Of a DNA stretch of 64,000 nucleotides, positions 1 to 7,900 are shown piece by piece (position 1 is the stretch's first letter; each line of letters starts with the position of its first letter). Origin of the DNA: an uncultured Pseudodesulfovibrio sp. (GTDB taxonomy: Bacteria > Desulfobacterota > Desulfovibrionia > Desulfovibrionales > Desulfovibrionaceae); assembly GCF_963675635.1 (NCBI RefSeq), contig NZ_OY776488.1, forward strand, positions 1,711,501 to 1,775,500, written 5' to 3'. The notes under the pieces are model-generated. The model ran no database searches. It was not told the DNA's origin and was given only the letters and a program-made list of their open reading frames with translations. A program made the position numbers and the translations under genes.

Positions 1-286
1 TCGGCAACCGTGCTGATGCAATTCGTGCATAACCATCAGGGTCGACGTATTTGTACTCGACTATAAGCCGCGCCTCAGGCATACCTCCCGCTTCATCACT
101 GCTGACAGCAAGTACCAGACCGGAGGTCAATACTTCTCCATACAGTCGAGCACGTTCTTCGCGCAGGATATCGTAAGGAATAGAATAAAACGCCCAGACT
201 AGACAGCTTATGACTGCTGCCCCAAAAACATATCGAACAAGTCGCTGCATGGGAGTGCGTTTTACCGGATTTGAAAGATACACCAT
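1..286 (-). CDS. Membrane-anchored protein, C-terminus cut by window edge (DUF3592-like)
   Basis: An open frame enters from the left edge on the minus strand and is open for 95 codons. The visible N-terminus has a basic stretch (VKRTPMQRLVRY), one hydrophobic segment at about residues 20-35, then a soluble part with an LIVEYKYVDPDGY stretch. A single helix followed by an exported beta-rich region with a V-E-Y-x-Y element resembles DUF3592-type proteins, but this is only a suggestion. The start could be ATG at 286, GTG at 283 (GAGG four bases upstream) or ATG at 250. No neighbour on this side is visible. Confidence 0.5.
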   Translation of the reverse strand, partial: MVYLSNPVKRTPMQRLVRYVFGAAVISCLVWAFYSIPYDILREERARLYGEVLTSGLVLAVSSDEAGGMPEARLIVEYKYVDPDGYARIASARLP

Positions 287-428
287 GCCTCAAGATACAT
301 GGCGGCACGCACGGGGGCAAGTGCGCGGAAAAGATCTGCAATCAGAACAACTACTCTTGCCAACCTCCAGACTCCAGAGTATTTTATTGAAAGAGAGATC
401 CGACTCTTGAATAAAAAAAGAATACACT

Positions 429-809
429 ATGAACAGCAATATCAATGAAATAGAACAAAGCATCATGCGTATGACCGCTGTCGTCCGCCAGGAACAAGCT
501 CAGTGGACAGCCAAGAGCTTCGGACAGGAGACTGACCCGAAACTGCGCCCTCGAGGGTGGTGGGTACTGGCCTGTGGTGAACCATTGGACAACGACTCCT
601 TCGACAACAGGGAAAAATCCAGGGAACAATTGCTGGAGTTCATGAATCAGGCAGGAATCATGCTACCGGAAAACATATGGGTATGGGACGAAACTGGCAT
701 CGCACAACTTGTCATCACGACAGTGCCGACACTGGAGCGAGCGCAAAAATTAGCCAGAAAACTCCGCACCAAAGGATTAAGCATACGGGTCAAACGAGAG
801 ACATTTTAA
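429..809 (+). CDS. Hypothetical protein, 126 aa
   Basis: The product is a soluble protein of 126 residues with no signal peptide or membrane segment. It begins with a helical region (residues 1-30), has a Trp-rich strand RGWWVLACGE near residues 42-51, and ends in a basic tail. The alternation of helices and strands around residues 60-120 (IWVWDETGIAQLVITTVP, then a helix ERAQKLARKLRTKG) suggests a small alpha/beta domain. I do not recognise the family. The gene ends at a strong bidirectional terminator shared with gmhA on the other strand. No clear ribosome binding site precedes the ATG. Confidence 0.65.
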   Translation: MNSNINEIEQSIMRMTAVVRQEQAQWTAKSFGQETDPKLRPRGWWVLACGEPLDNDSFDNREKSREQLLEFMNQAGIMLPENIWVWDETGIAQLVITTVPTLERAQKLARKLRTKGLSIRVKRETF

Positions 810-814
810 TCAAC

Positions 815-848
815 AAAAAAAGCCCTGACTCCAGAGTCAGGGCTTTTT
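815..848. terminator. Bidirectional rho-independent terminator
   Basis: A 10-bp perfect stem (agccctgact / agtcagggct) with a 4-base loop has an A-run on the left and a T-run on the right. It can therefore end both the small plus-strand gene and gmhA arriving from the right. Confidence 0.9.
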
Positions 849-866
849 CATTACAAAACAAGTAAA

Positions 867-1490
867 TTAACCGTCCTGATCGGGCAGATAGGGAGTCAGT
901 TCGGATACGGCTTCAAACAGGAAGTGGTCCACCAAAAAGCAGAACATATGCCCTGCCGCTATGTGAATTTCCTGAATGATTGCCGTCTCTCCAGACGGCA
1001 CCGTGACCAAAAAGTCGGACACGGAGGCCATTTCAGCGCCACTTTGACCAGTCATGCCCACAGTAACTATATCGTTTCTCTTTGCTTCACGCATGGCGCG
1101 AATAACGTTGGTGCTTGTCCCTGAAGTAGAAAACCCTACAAGCATGTCGCCGGGACGCCCCAGAGCAAGCAACTGTTTGGAAAAGACTTCGTCAAAACTG
1201 TAATCATTGGCTATGGCCGTCAAAGCCGAGGTGTCAGTGGTCAGAGCAAGACCCGGCAATGCCGGACGCTCAAGCTTGATCCGATTGGTGAATTCAGCAG
1301 CCAAATGCTGGCAGTCAGCGGCACTACCGCCGTTGCCGCAAAACATGACCTTGCCGCCACCTGCCAGACACACAGCCATTGCACGGGATATCTCGACGAC
1401 CAACTCTGCCTTTGTATCAAAAAAGGCCTTGCGGGCAGCCAACCCTGCTGAAGAGTGGTCCATCACTTTTTTCAAAGCAGATTCAGACAT
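867..1490 (-). CDS. gmhA: Phosphoheptose isomerase (sedoheptulose 7-phosphate isomerase)
   Basis: The 207-residue protein is a single SIS domain of the GmhA family, which isomerises sedoheptulose 7-phosphate to D-glycero-D-manno-heptose 7-phosphate, the first step towards the heptose of LPS inner core. Visible signatures are FCGNGGSAADCQHLAAEFTN (sugar-phosphate loop), LTTDTSALTAIANDY, GFSTSGTSTNVI and the C-terminal active-site helix EIHIAAGHMFCFLVDH. The start was placed at MSESALKK because AAGGGG lies seven bases upstream; an in-frame ATG 33 bases further upstream lacks this. It is transcribed alone, divergently from purU, with no other heptose genes nearby. This fits a Gram-negative envelope. 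Confidence 0.95.
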   Translation of the reverse strand: MSESALKKVMDHSSAGLAARKAFFDTKAELVVEISRAMAVCLAGGGKVMFCGNGGSAADCQHLAAEFTNRIKLERPALPGLALTTDTSALTAIANDYSFDEVFSKQLLALGRPGDMLVGFSTSGTSTNVIRAMREAKRNDIVTVGMTGQSGAEMASVSDFLVTVPSGETAIIQEIHIAAGHMFCFLVDHFLFEAVSELTPYLPDQDG

Positions 1491-1702
1491 ATATTTCCCC
1501 TTATTCATTCTTGCAAAGCGCATTGATTCTACAGGAATTCATATAAGGCAGCAATCGGGCACAGACAAGCCCGGATTTGCCTCATTTGAAAAGACTTTTA
1601 TTCGGTCCTGTTTTGCGTTACAGCGCAACACTGTGCGGCGGTACGCTACGGTTATCCTCCGCGCAGGACCAAACTTCATACGGAAAAACAAGGCACCATG
1701 AT

Positions 1703-2584
1703 ATGACAGAATCCAAAGAAAGCACCGTCAGACTGCTCATCACCTGCCCGGACCAGCCAGGCATCGTGGCCGCAGTCAGCGGATATCTTCACAGAAAAAA
1801 CGCCAACATCATCCATTCGGACCAGCATTCCACTGATCCCGAGGGTGGTAGATTCTTCATGCGCAATGAGTTCTTCCTACCCGGACTCGACATGGGCGGA
1901 CTGGACGAACTGCGTCGCGAATTCAAAGAAGAAGTCACCAACGGGTTTGTCATGGACTGGACGCTGAACCCGGTCTGGAAACCCAAGAAAATGGTTATCC
2001 TCTGCTCCAAGGTGGACCATGCCCTCATGGAACTTCTGTGGCGCTGGAAACGAGGTGATCTTGATTGTGACATCTCCATGGTTATATCCAACCACCCGGA
2101 CCTGAGAGACTCAATCGAACACTTCGGTGTTCCTTTTCATCACGTTCCCGTCGGGCCTACCCTGCGCGACAAGGTGACGGCAGAAGACACCATGATTGAG
2201 CTTATGGGGGACCAGGTGGACCTGATCGTCCTCGCCCGCTATATGCAGATTTTGACAGCAGACTTCGCGAGCAAGTACAGCAAAAAGATCATAAATATCC
2301 ACCACTCGTTTCTGCCCGCTTTCGTCGGAGCCGATCCTTACCGCAGGGCGCACGAACGCGGCGTCAAACTCATCGGTGCAACGGCCCATTACGTCACTGC
2401 GCAACTGGACGAGGGACCGATCATCGAACAGGATGTGATCCGGGTAACCCACAGCCACGACGTAGCCGACCTGAAACGGCTGGGCGGTGATATTGAACGG
2501 CATGTCCTGGCGCGAGCCGTCAAATGGCACCTTGAAGACAGGGTCATTGTGGACGGCAACAAGACCATCGTCTTCCGTCGCTAA
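1703..2584 (+). CDS. purU: Formyltetrahydrofolate deformylase
   Basis: PurU hydrolyses 10-formyl-tetrahydrofolate to formate and tetrahydrofolate, balancing the one-carbon pool and supplying formate for purine synthesis. The 293-residue product has an N-terminal ACT domain (residues 8-80, LLITCPDQPGIVAAVSGYLH) and a C-terminal formyltransferase fold. The catalytic Asn-His-Asp set is visible as SNHPDL, INIHHSFLPAF (His near 200) and LDEGPII (Asp near 236). The frame opens 42 codons earlier, but homology begins at MTESKES. AAGG stands nine bases before that ATG. It ends at a strong terminator. Desulfovibrionales have extensive formate metabolism, which fits. Confidence 0.95.
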   Translation: MTESKESTVRLLITCPDQPGIVAAVSGYLHRKNANIIHSDQHSTDPEGGRFFMRNEFFLPGLDMGGLDELRREFKEEVTNGFVMDWTLNPVWKPKKMVILCSKVDHALMELLWRWKRGDLDCDISMVISNHPDLRDSIEHFGVPFHHVPVGPTLRDKVTAEDTMIELMGDQVDLIVLARYMQILTADFASKYSKKIINIHHSFLPAFVGADPYRRAHERGVKLIGATAHYVTAQLDEGPIIEQDVIRVTHSHDVADLKRLGGDIERHVLARAVKWHLEDRVIVDGNKTIVFRR

Positions 2585-2592
2585 TCTGATCG

Positions 2593-2628
2593 AAAAAAAG
2601 CCCCCGCACTACTGGTGCGGGGGCTTTT
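2593..2628. terminator. Bidirectional terminator after purU
   Basis: The stem gcccccgcac / gtgcgggggc has a short loop, with A-rich DNA on the left and TTTTT on the right. It serves purU and the convergent 516-residue gene. Confidence 0.9.
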
Positions 2629-2647
2629 TCGTTGTCATAAAAAATAA

Positions 2648-4198
2648 TTACACTGTCTTTGAAACACCGTATTTCGTCAAAATTTCAGCAAGCTTGGCTG
2701 ATGTATTCGTCGTGGTCCGAGCTACCAACTCCAGATTGATCAGGACCATGATGTCCACTCGAAATACGGCCTTTTTCCATAAGTCGGTCAATGCCTGCTG
2801 CAATTCCGGCTCAAGGCTCAGCATGGTCATTGAATCCAGCATCTGCTGAGCTGTCTTGGGCTTGAAAAGCAGCGTATCTTCACGGGTCACATCATTTCCG
2901 AACAACTGTTTCTTCCGGATTTTGGACATCCCGGCCAAACTGTCCACAGTTCTTTCTGCTACCCGTCTGGCCCGTCCACTCCGTACCTGAATCTTGCTGC
3001 CTTCATCACGACCACACTCCTTCAGAAGATGCACCGTATGATTCTCCAGCAGGAAAAACAGCAGCTTTTCCAACACGGGAATGGAAAAGTCCTTCTTCAG
3101 AGGCAGGATTCCCTTGATCTGATCCGGGACAAACGCCTCCAACGCCTTGAAGAGGTGATCTCCCGTCATACCGATGGCAATGGCTGCACCGACACCCAGA
3201 CCGAGCAGTTGATCCAACAGGAATTTAAACTGAGCCTGCTCTGTTTTGATATCTTCAGGGTCACGCCGCACAACATCACCGGGATTTTCTTTCTGCGCAC
3301 GAGCTTCGGCTATACGATCTTCATACTGTGCCACGAAATCCGTGCTCACAGGATCAATGCTGGCAATACGGGCAGCATGGAGCAACTCTCCCGCCGTCAG
3401 TTGCTTGAATTGGGAAAGATTCGACAGCCCCTTGGCCAGCATAGCCTGGATAAGTCGGGCTTTTTGCTGTCCCTCAGGCTTCTCACGACTGGCAACATAA
3501 CTTGTCTGGATACGGGTCTTTTCGATGATCTGATCCGTAGGGTTCAGCTTGGATAGAATATCATCAAATAAGAAACGGATAACCAGAAAGGTTTTCTCTC
3601 TGGAGAGCTCGTATTTGTCACCTTCGAGAATTTCCCTGTGCGCTTCTTCGACCCGGCTGGCAATAAACTGTTCGACAAATGCATTCCAGAAACTCTCGTT
3701 CAGTTCATGCTTTTCAATCAGCGAACTATACTCTTTCAAGGCCTGCTGCCCGAAGTATCGCAAAACAATCTCTTCGAAATTGTCAGTCACCAGGGCCATC
3801 CCATAGACAATGCCTTGCACGCATTTCAACAGGATGGCTTCAATATTCAAAAGCTGTCCCTGTAATTCGGATGAACGTTTTCCGTCTCCGACGATGGCCG
3901 CTTTTTCGAAATGAGCAAGCAGAACAATAAAATCAGCCACATGTGTGTGAATAAATTCATATCCGGGATGACCAGTTCGACCACACAACAACTCAACCAC
4001 GCTCTTCTGTTGCGCGGTCAGCATGGGATATTCACTGATAGCACTGTTGTTGAGCACGATTATTTCCAACAGCATTTCCCGCTCAAGATTCTCACGCAGG
4101 GCGGAACGCTCTTTCAAGGCCCGAAGTCTGTTCTGGTACGCAGTCAGACGCTGCCCTTTCTCTGGTCTATTTTTCCCATTGGCCAATGATGCAGTCAT
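2648..4198 (-). CDS. Large orphan helical protein, 516 aa
   Basis: This is a long cytoplasmic protein without a signal peptide or clear membrane helix, apart from a weakly hydrophobic stretch GLGVGAAIAIGMTG near residue 338. It is almost entirely predicted helix, rich in Leu, Glu and Lys. The first 45 residues are basic and could form a coiled coil (RLRALKERSALRENLEREML). I recognise no domain or catalytic motif. It stands alone between purU (convergent) and a divergent zinc-ribbon gene, so context gives no hint. The coding frame is convincing from its length and codon use; the function is unknown. Confidence 0.75.
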   Translation of the reverse strand: MTASLANGKNRPEKGQRLTAYQNRLRALKERSALRENLEREMLLEIIVLNNSAISEYPMLTAQQKSVVELLCGRTGHPGYEFIHTHVADFIVLLAHFEKAAIVGDGKRSSELQGQLLNIEAILLKCVQGIVYGMALVTDNFEEIVLRYFGQQALKEYSSLIEKHELNESFWNAFVEQFIASRVEEAHREILEGDKYELSREKTFLVIRFLFDDILSKLNPTDQIIEKTRIQTSYVASREKPEGQQKARLIQAMLAKGLSNLSQFKQLTAGELLHAARIASIDPVSTDFVAQYEDRIAEARAQKENPGDVVRRDPEDIKTEQAQFKFLLDQLLGLGVGAAIAIGMTGDHLFKALEAFVPDQIKGILPLKKDFSIPVLEKLLFFLLENHTVHLLKECGRDEGSKIQVRSGRARRVAERTVDSLAGMSKIRKKQLFGNDVTREDTLLFKPKTAQQMLDSMTMLSLEPELQQALTDLWKKAVFRVDIMVLINLELVARTTTNTSAKLAEILTKYGVSKTV

Positions 4199-4289
4199 GA
4201 TGGTTGATCGTCCTTAATCTTCATTGAATTGCCACAAACCCTATGCCAACTCTGGTTTTTTTGCAAAATATATTCTCCTGAATACATCC

Positions 4290-4667
4290 ATGGAGGAACA
4301 CGTATCCTGTCACTTCAGGCTTGACCTTACCGAGCCGACACGCAATATAAACACCGTGATCACATGCACCAAATGCGGAGAAAAAAACTCCGACGACACG
4401 CTGATTTGCTCTCGATGCAAAAACAAGCTCCAGTCCTTACACCGATCCACGGTACAGGGGCAGCAGCATCCAAGACCTTTGGAGACTTTCAGACATGAAG
4501 GTGTCCCCACTGACGCATGGCGGTCTATCATGCGAATGGTCGAAGCATGGGCCTATGTTCTCGTTCTCGCGGGAGTCGCCGCGGCATGCGCCTATACAAA
4601 GACATGGTGGCCCATGTACCCAGCAGTCGGATTGCTTGGACTACTCATATGGTATCGGCAGGTCTGA
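4290..4667 (+). CDS. Zinc-ribbon membrane protein, about 125 aa
   Basis: The product carries a four-cysteine zinc ribbon, CTKCGEKNSDDTLICSRC, a polar linker, and two C-terminal hydrophobic segments (AWAYVLVLAGVAAACAYT and YPAVGLLGLLIWY). This layout, a cytoplasmic zinc finger tethered to the inner membrane, is common in uncharacterised bacterial proteins. The start is uncertain: ATG at 4290 is used here, but GTG at 4356 would put the ribbon at the very N-terminus, as in many family members. It is followed after 46 bases by the PfpI-type gene on the same strand and may be co-transcribed with it. Confidence 0.65.
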   Translation: MEEHVSCHFRLDLTEPTRNINTVITCTKCGEKNSDDTLICSRCKNKLQSLHRSTVQGQQHPRPLETFRHEGVPTDAWRSIMRMVEAWAYVLVLAGVAAACAYTKTWWPMYPAVGLLGLLIWYRQV

Positions 4668-4713
4668 CGCGTCACCTGAAAGCCGACCGCATACCATTCA
4701 TGAAAGGAAATAG

Positions 4714-5286
4714 ATGATGGCAAAAGTGGCCCTTCTCCTCACACAAGGATTTGCAGACTGGGAATATGCCCTGATTGCAGGGACTGGCAGGCCATTTTAC
4801 GGCATAGATATTCAATTCTTTGCACCAGAAGCTGGAGAAATTCATTCTCAGGGCGGCCTTGCCACTGTTATCTCGCAAACCGTTGAGAATATCCCCGAAT
4901 GGTCACCGAACGCTGTTGTGGTCATTGGTGGTACTATCTGGACGTCTGAAGACACTCCCGATGTTGGAGAGTTGCTTAAAACACAGCATTCCAAAGGTGG
5001 TATCATCGCTGGTATTTGCGGGGGCACTCTGCCACTTGCCCGGGCAGGGCTTCTCAACGAGGTCTCGCACACATCAAACGATGCTGAGTTTCTCAATGAA
5101 AATGCAGCAGGCTATTCCGGCTCAGAGCAATTTTGCGCCAGTGTCTCTGCAATCTCAGACAACCGTGTGATCACCGCACCGGGAACCGCACCAGTCAGTT
5201 TTACGGCAGCAATATTTGAAAGTATCGGAATAGACGGGACTGTCGTAAAGCAATTTCGCGAAATGATGGCAGCAGAACACGTTTAG
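4714..5286 (+). CDS. DJ-1/PfpI family protein (class I glutamine amidotransferase-like)
   Basis: The 190-residue protein is a single DJ-1/PfpI flavodoxin-like domain. The nucleophile elbow is seen as AGICGGTLPLA, with the reactive Cys near residue 100 directly after a strand, and an acidic residue near the N-terminus (FADWEY) would be the conserved glutamate. Family members include deglycase-like, chaperone and hydrolase proteins, so the exact reaction cannot be given. GGAAA precedes two adjacent ATG codons. The gene probably follows the zinc-ribbon gene in a short transcription unit; nothing in the neighbourhood indicates a substrate. Confidence 0.85.
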   Translation: MMAKVALLLTQGFADWEYALIAGTGRPFYGIDIQFFAPEAGEIHSQGGLATVISQTVENIPEWSPNAVVVIGGTIWTSEDTPDVGELLKTQHSKGGIIAGICGGTLPLARAGLLNEVSHTSNDAEFLNENAAGYSGSEQFCASVSAISDNRVITAPGTAPVSFTAAIFESIGIDGTVVKQFREMMAAEHV

Positions 5287-5365
5287 AGTTCAAGAGCCCG
5301 CACAGACTCTGTGTTTTTCTGCGGGCGTGCAGTAACAGACCCCCTCATCTGCTGAAGATTTCCCT

Positions 5366-5893
5366 TTACTGTTTTGCAGTGTCTCCATCCGCAGCCGGAG
5401 CGTCACCCTCAGAGGGAGCATCCACTTCAAGCGCCTTGCGCAGATCTTCTTCGAGCAGATCGGGAATAGGACGATCCCAGAATTTTTCGTCCAGCTTTTC
5501 TTCCACGGTCTTCTCCGAACAGCAGACTATCGGTTCAGAGGTCGGACATTCCACCGAAGAGAATCTGACGACACCGCACTTGGACGTGGAATCAAATTCA
5601 TAGGAAAGAGTTCTTGTCAGAGTCAGAAATTCCTTTCCCTGAATTCGAATCTTGTTGTTGGAGATGCCAACCACGAAACGCGCTTCCTGTTTGGCGTAAA
5701 AGACTGAAAAGAGATAAATATTGTCACGTACCTTGGCCACATAGCTGACCTCCAGAGGGTCCTTGCACAAGGCCCGCGCCAAGACTTCTTTCCCAAGACA
5801 GATATCCATATCCTCGAATTCCGAAGCCAGGGCGGGAACAGAAGTCAGCCATATAAGAGCAATGGCGATAATGGCGAATATGATGCGTCGCAT
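5366..5893 (-). CDS. Exported hypothetical protein, 175 aa
   Basis: A clear Sec signal peptide (MRRIIFAIIAIALIWLTSVPALASEF, cleavage expected after ALA) leads into a soluble domain with five cysteines that could pair in the periplasm (DICLGK, ALCKD, SKCGVV, VECPTSEPIVCC). The acidic, Ala/Pro/Asp-rich tail beyond residue 155 looks disordered. The family is not recognised. It follows, 16 bases downstream, a small Cys-rich gene on the same strand, so the two may form an operon. A role in the envelope is inferred only from the signal peptide and cysteines. Confidence 0.7.
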   Translation of the reverse strand: MRRIIFAIIAIALIWLTSVPALASEFEDMDICLGKEVLARALCKDPLEVSYVAKVRDNIYLFSVFYAKQEARFVVGISNNKIRIQGKEFLTLTRTLSYEFDSTSKCGVVRFSSVECPTSEPIVCCSEKTVEEKLDEKFWDRPIPDLLEEDLRKALEVDAPSEGDAPAADGDTAKQ

Positions 5894-5909
5894 TGTCCGT
5901 CCTTATTGT

Positions 5910-6116
5910 CTATCCAAGATCAAGAAACTTCTGAAATCCTTCAGAATCTCTGGTTTCACATTTTTCCTTGCAGCCACAGCACTGATAATGCCCGTCTTTG
6001 AGGTACCATTCGGCCTTCCATGAGCAGTCGCAATTGAAATACTCGTACACCGAAACGTCAACCGCACCTCGGTATCGAGTATATCCTTCCTGTTTGATTT
6101 CGTTCTTAAATTTCAT
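5910..6116 (-). CDS. Small cysteine-rich protein, 68 aa
   Basis: The small protein has paired cysteines, CDCSWKAEWYLKDGHYQCCGC followed by KEKCETRD, which look like a metal-binding knuckle. There is no signal peptide. ATG at 6116 with AAAGG just upstream is preferred; a TTG at 6152 with AAGGG five bases upstream would add 12 residues. It lies 16 bases upstream of the exported Cys-containing protein on the same strand. The family is not recognised. Confidence 0.6.
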   Translation of the reverse strand: MKFKNEIKQEGYTRYRGAVDVSVYEYFNCDCSWKAEWYLKDGHYQCCGCKEKCETRDSEGFQKFLDLG

Positions 6117-6224
6117 CGCCCTTTCTCTGGCTTTATTAGAGGTCACAGCCAAGAAAACCCTTACACCGGCTTACTTTATTTTGCAAAACTCATTCCGGGG
6201 CAAAAAATGCCATGAGCAAAGGAA

Positions 6225-7028
6225 TCATCCCGTTTTTTGAGGAATGAGCAGTGACATGAAAAAGCTCACTGCCGCAATCGCGATAATGGCTGCACCAGAG
6301 GTGATGTCCAGAGAATAGGACAACCACAGCCCCGTTACAGTGAAAAACACACTCAAAACTGTGGCCAGAAGCATCATCAGGGACAAAGAACGGGTCCGTC
6401 GTTCTGCCATAAACGGCGGGATGGTCAACAATGCAATGACAAGAATAAGACCGACCACTCGGATAATCATGACCACGCACACCCCCACCATCACGATAAG
6501 CAGGCAATAGAGGAAGTCCACGGGAACACCACGGGAACGGGCAAATTCTTCGTCAAAGCTCATGACGAGAAACCCGCGATAAAAGAACAGGACCAAACCG
6601 AAGACCACAAAAGCCAATCCGGCCATGAGCCAGAGATCCTGCCGAGGTACAGCCAGGATGGAACCGAAAAGGTAACTCATCAAATCCACGTTGTACCCGG
6701 GGGTCAGATCGAGAAGAATGATACCGAGCGCCATACCTGATGCCCATATGACGCCGATGACCGTGTCCACACGCTCTCGCGCCCGCAGCGTGACAAGAGC
6801 CATGATCATGGCCATGCAGACCGTGAACGCCGCAGTCACAGGCAGCACGGGCAGACCAAGCATAAAAGCCAACCCCACCCCACCGTAAGAAGCGTGAGCA
6901 ATGCCGCCGGAAATAAACACCATACGATTGACCACGACCAGTGAGCCAATAACGCCGCATATAAGACTTGCCAGCAACCCTGCAATCAGGGCGTTCTGCA
7001 TGAATTCAAAGCCGAGAATATCCATCAT
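6225..7028 (-). CDS. Zinc/manganese-type ABC transporter permease (ZnuB-like)
   Basis: This 267-residue integral membrane protein has seven or eight hydrophobic segments and belongs to the ABC-3 (ZnuB/TroC/MntB) permease family. Diagnostic stretches are ISGGIAHASYGGVGLAFM near residue 40 and the coupling-helix region around GLILVIALLTIPPFMAER near residue 190. Its start codon overlaps the stop of the upstream ATPase gene by four bases (ATGA), so the two are translationally coupled. No periplasmic metal-binding lipoprotein is adjacent, so the partner must be encoded elsewhere. The metal, Zn, Mn or Fe, cannot be decided from the permease. Confidence 0.9.
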   Translation of the reverse strand: MMDILGFEFMQNALIAGLLASLICGVIGSLVVVNRMVFISGGIAHASYGGVGLAFMLGLPVLPVTAAFTVCMAMIMALVTLRARERVDTVIGVIWASGMALGIILLDLTPGYNVDLMSYLFGSILAVPRQDLWLMAGLAFVVFGLVLFFYRGFLVMSFDEEFARSRGVPVDFLYCLLIVMVGVCVVMIIRVVGLILVIALLTIPPFMAERRTRSLSLMMLLATVLSVFFTVTGLWLSYSLDITSGAAIIAIAAVSFFMSLLIPQKTG

Positions 7029-7843
7029 GATTCCTCACCCTCGTTCGGACCATGGTCGTGACCGTGGGAACCGAGCACTCGATGCGGCACATGACCGTGG
7101 GTGACCAACTCCACGGGACAGCAGTCATTTTCGCTGCCGCCATAGGACATTTTGAACATATCGCCAGTGAGGACCGGAGCACTATGGAAGTGCAACGTCC
7201 TGTTGACGCAGGCAACGGATTTAACCCCTGACGCCAGGGAAGAAATATCATGACTGACCATAATGACAGTCATCTCTTCATTCAACTCGGCCAACAATCT
7301 GAGCAGAGAATCCCGGCTGACAGAATCCACACTGGCCGTCGGCTCATCCAGCAAAAGGAGTTCCGGGCAATCCACCAATGCACGGGCAATGAATACACGC
7401 TGCTTCTGCCCACCGGACAACCGCGCCAGATTGCGGGATTCGAATTCCTGCATATTGACGCGTGTCAACGCCTGACGAGCCTTGTCCTTGGCTTCACCGG
7501 GATGAAACAGCCCTGCTATACCGCCGAATCCTGGCTGGACAGTGCCCATGCAGACAGCATCCAGTACGGTAATGGGAAACGATTGCGCCACATGGGTGTG
7601 TTGCGGGAGGTACCCTATGCGGCCTCCGGCTTCACCGGGAGACACACCAAGTACCCTGACCGAACCGAAATCAGGTTTGAGCAGGCCGATTATGAGCTTG
7701 AGTAATGTGGACTTGCCGCCCCCGTTTGGTCCGAGCACGGCCAGATAATCTCCACGTTCAATACGCAGATCAACATTTTCGAGAATGGGAGTGCCGCCTA
7801 TGGAATAGGTCAATCCCTCTATGAGAACAACAGGTTCAACCAC
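7025..7843 (-). CDS. Zinc/manganese-type ABC transporter ATPase (ZnuC-like) with His-rich tail
   Basis: The ABC ATPase has a Walker A motif GPNGGGKST (near residue 38), Q-loop YLPQHTHV, signature LSGGQKQR, Walker B ELLLLDEPT and H-loop MVSHD. It energises the adjacent ZnuB-like permease for divalent metal uptake. Residues 230-272 form an unusual tail with a Cys pair (ENDCCPVEL) and seven or more histidines (THGHVPHRVLGSHGHDHG), a likely metal-binding element that may sense the cargo. The start is GTG, preceded by AGGAG. The ATPase-permease pair lacks its substrate-binding protein in this window. Confidence 0.92.
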   Translation of the reverse strand: MVEPVVLIEGLTYSIGGTPILENVDLRIERGDYLAVLGPNGGGKSTLLKLIIGLLKPDFGSVRVLGVSPGEAGGRIGYLPQHTHVAQSFPITVLDAVCMGTVQPGFGGIAGLFHPGEAKDKARQALTRVNMQEFESRNLARLSGGQKQRVFIARALVDCPELLLLDEPTASVDSVSRDSLLRLLAELNEEMTVIMVSHDISSLASGVKSVACVNRTLHFHSAPVLTGDMFKMSYGGSENDCCPVELVTHGHVPHRVLGSHGHDHGPNEGEES

Positions 7844-7900
7844 TTATGACTCCTGAATTATATACTGTCGACGTGGGGAACCCTAGCATAACCGAAGAAC

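Noticed and set aside
1207-1701. Plus-strand frame across the gmhA/purU gap
   Set aside because: Mostly antisense to gmhA; only random sequence beyond it, while purU homology starts at 1703 in another frame.
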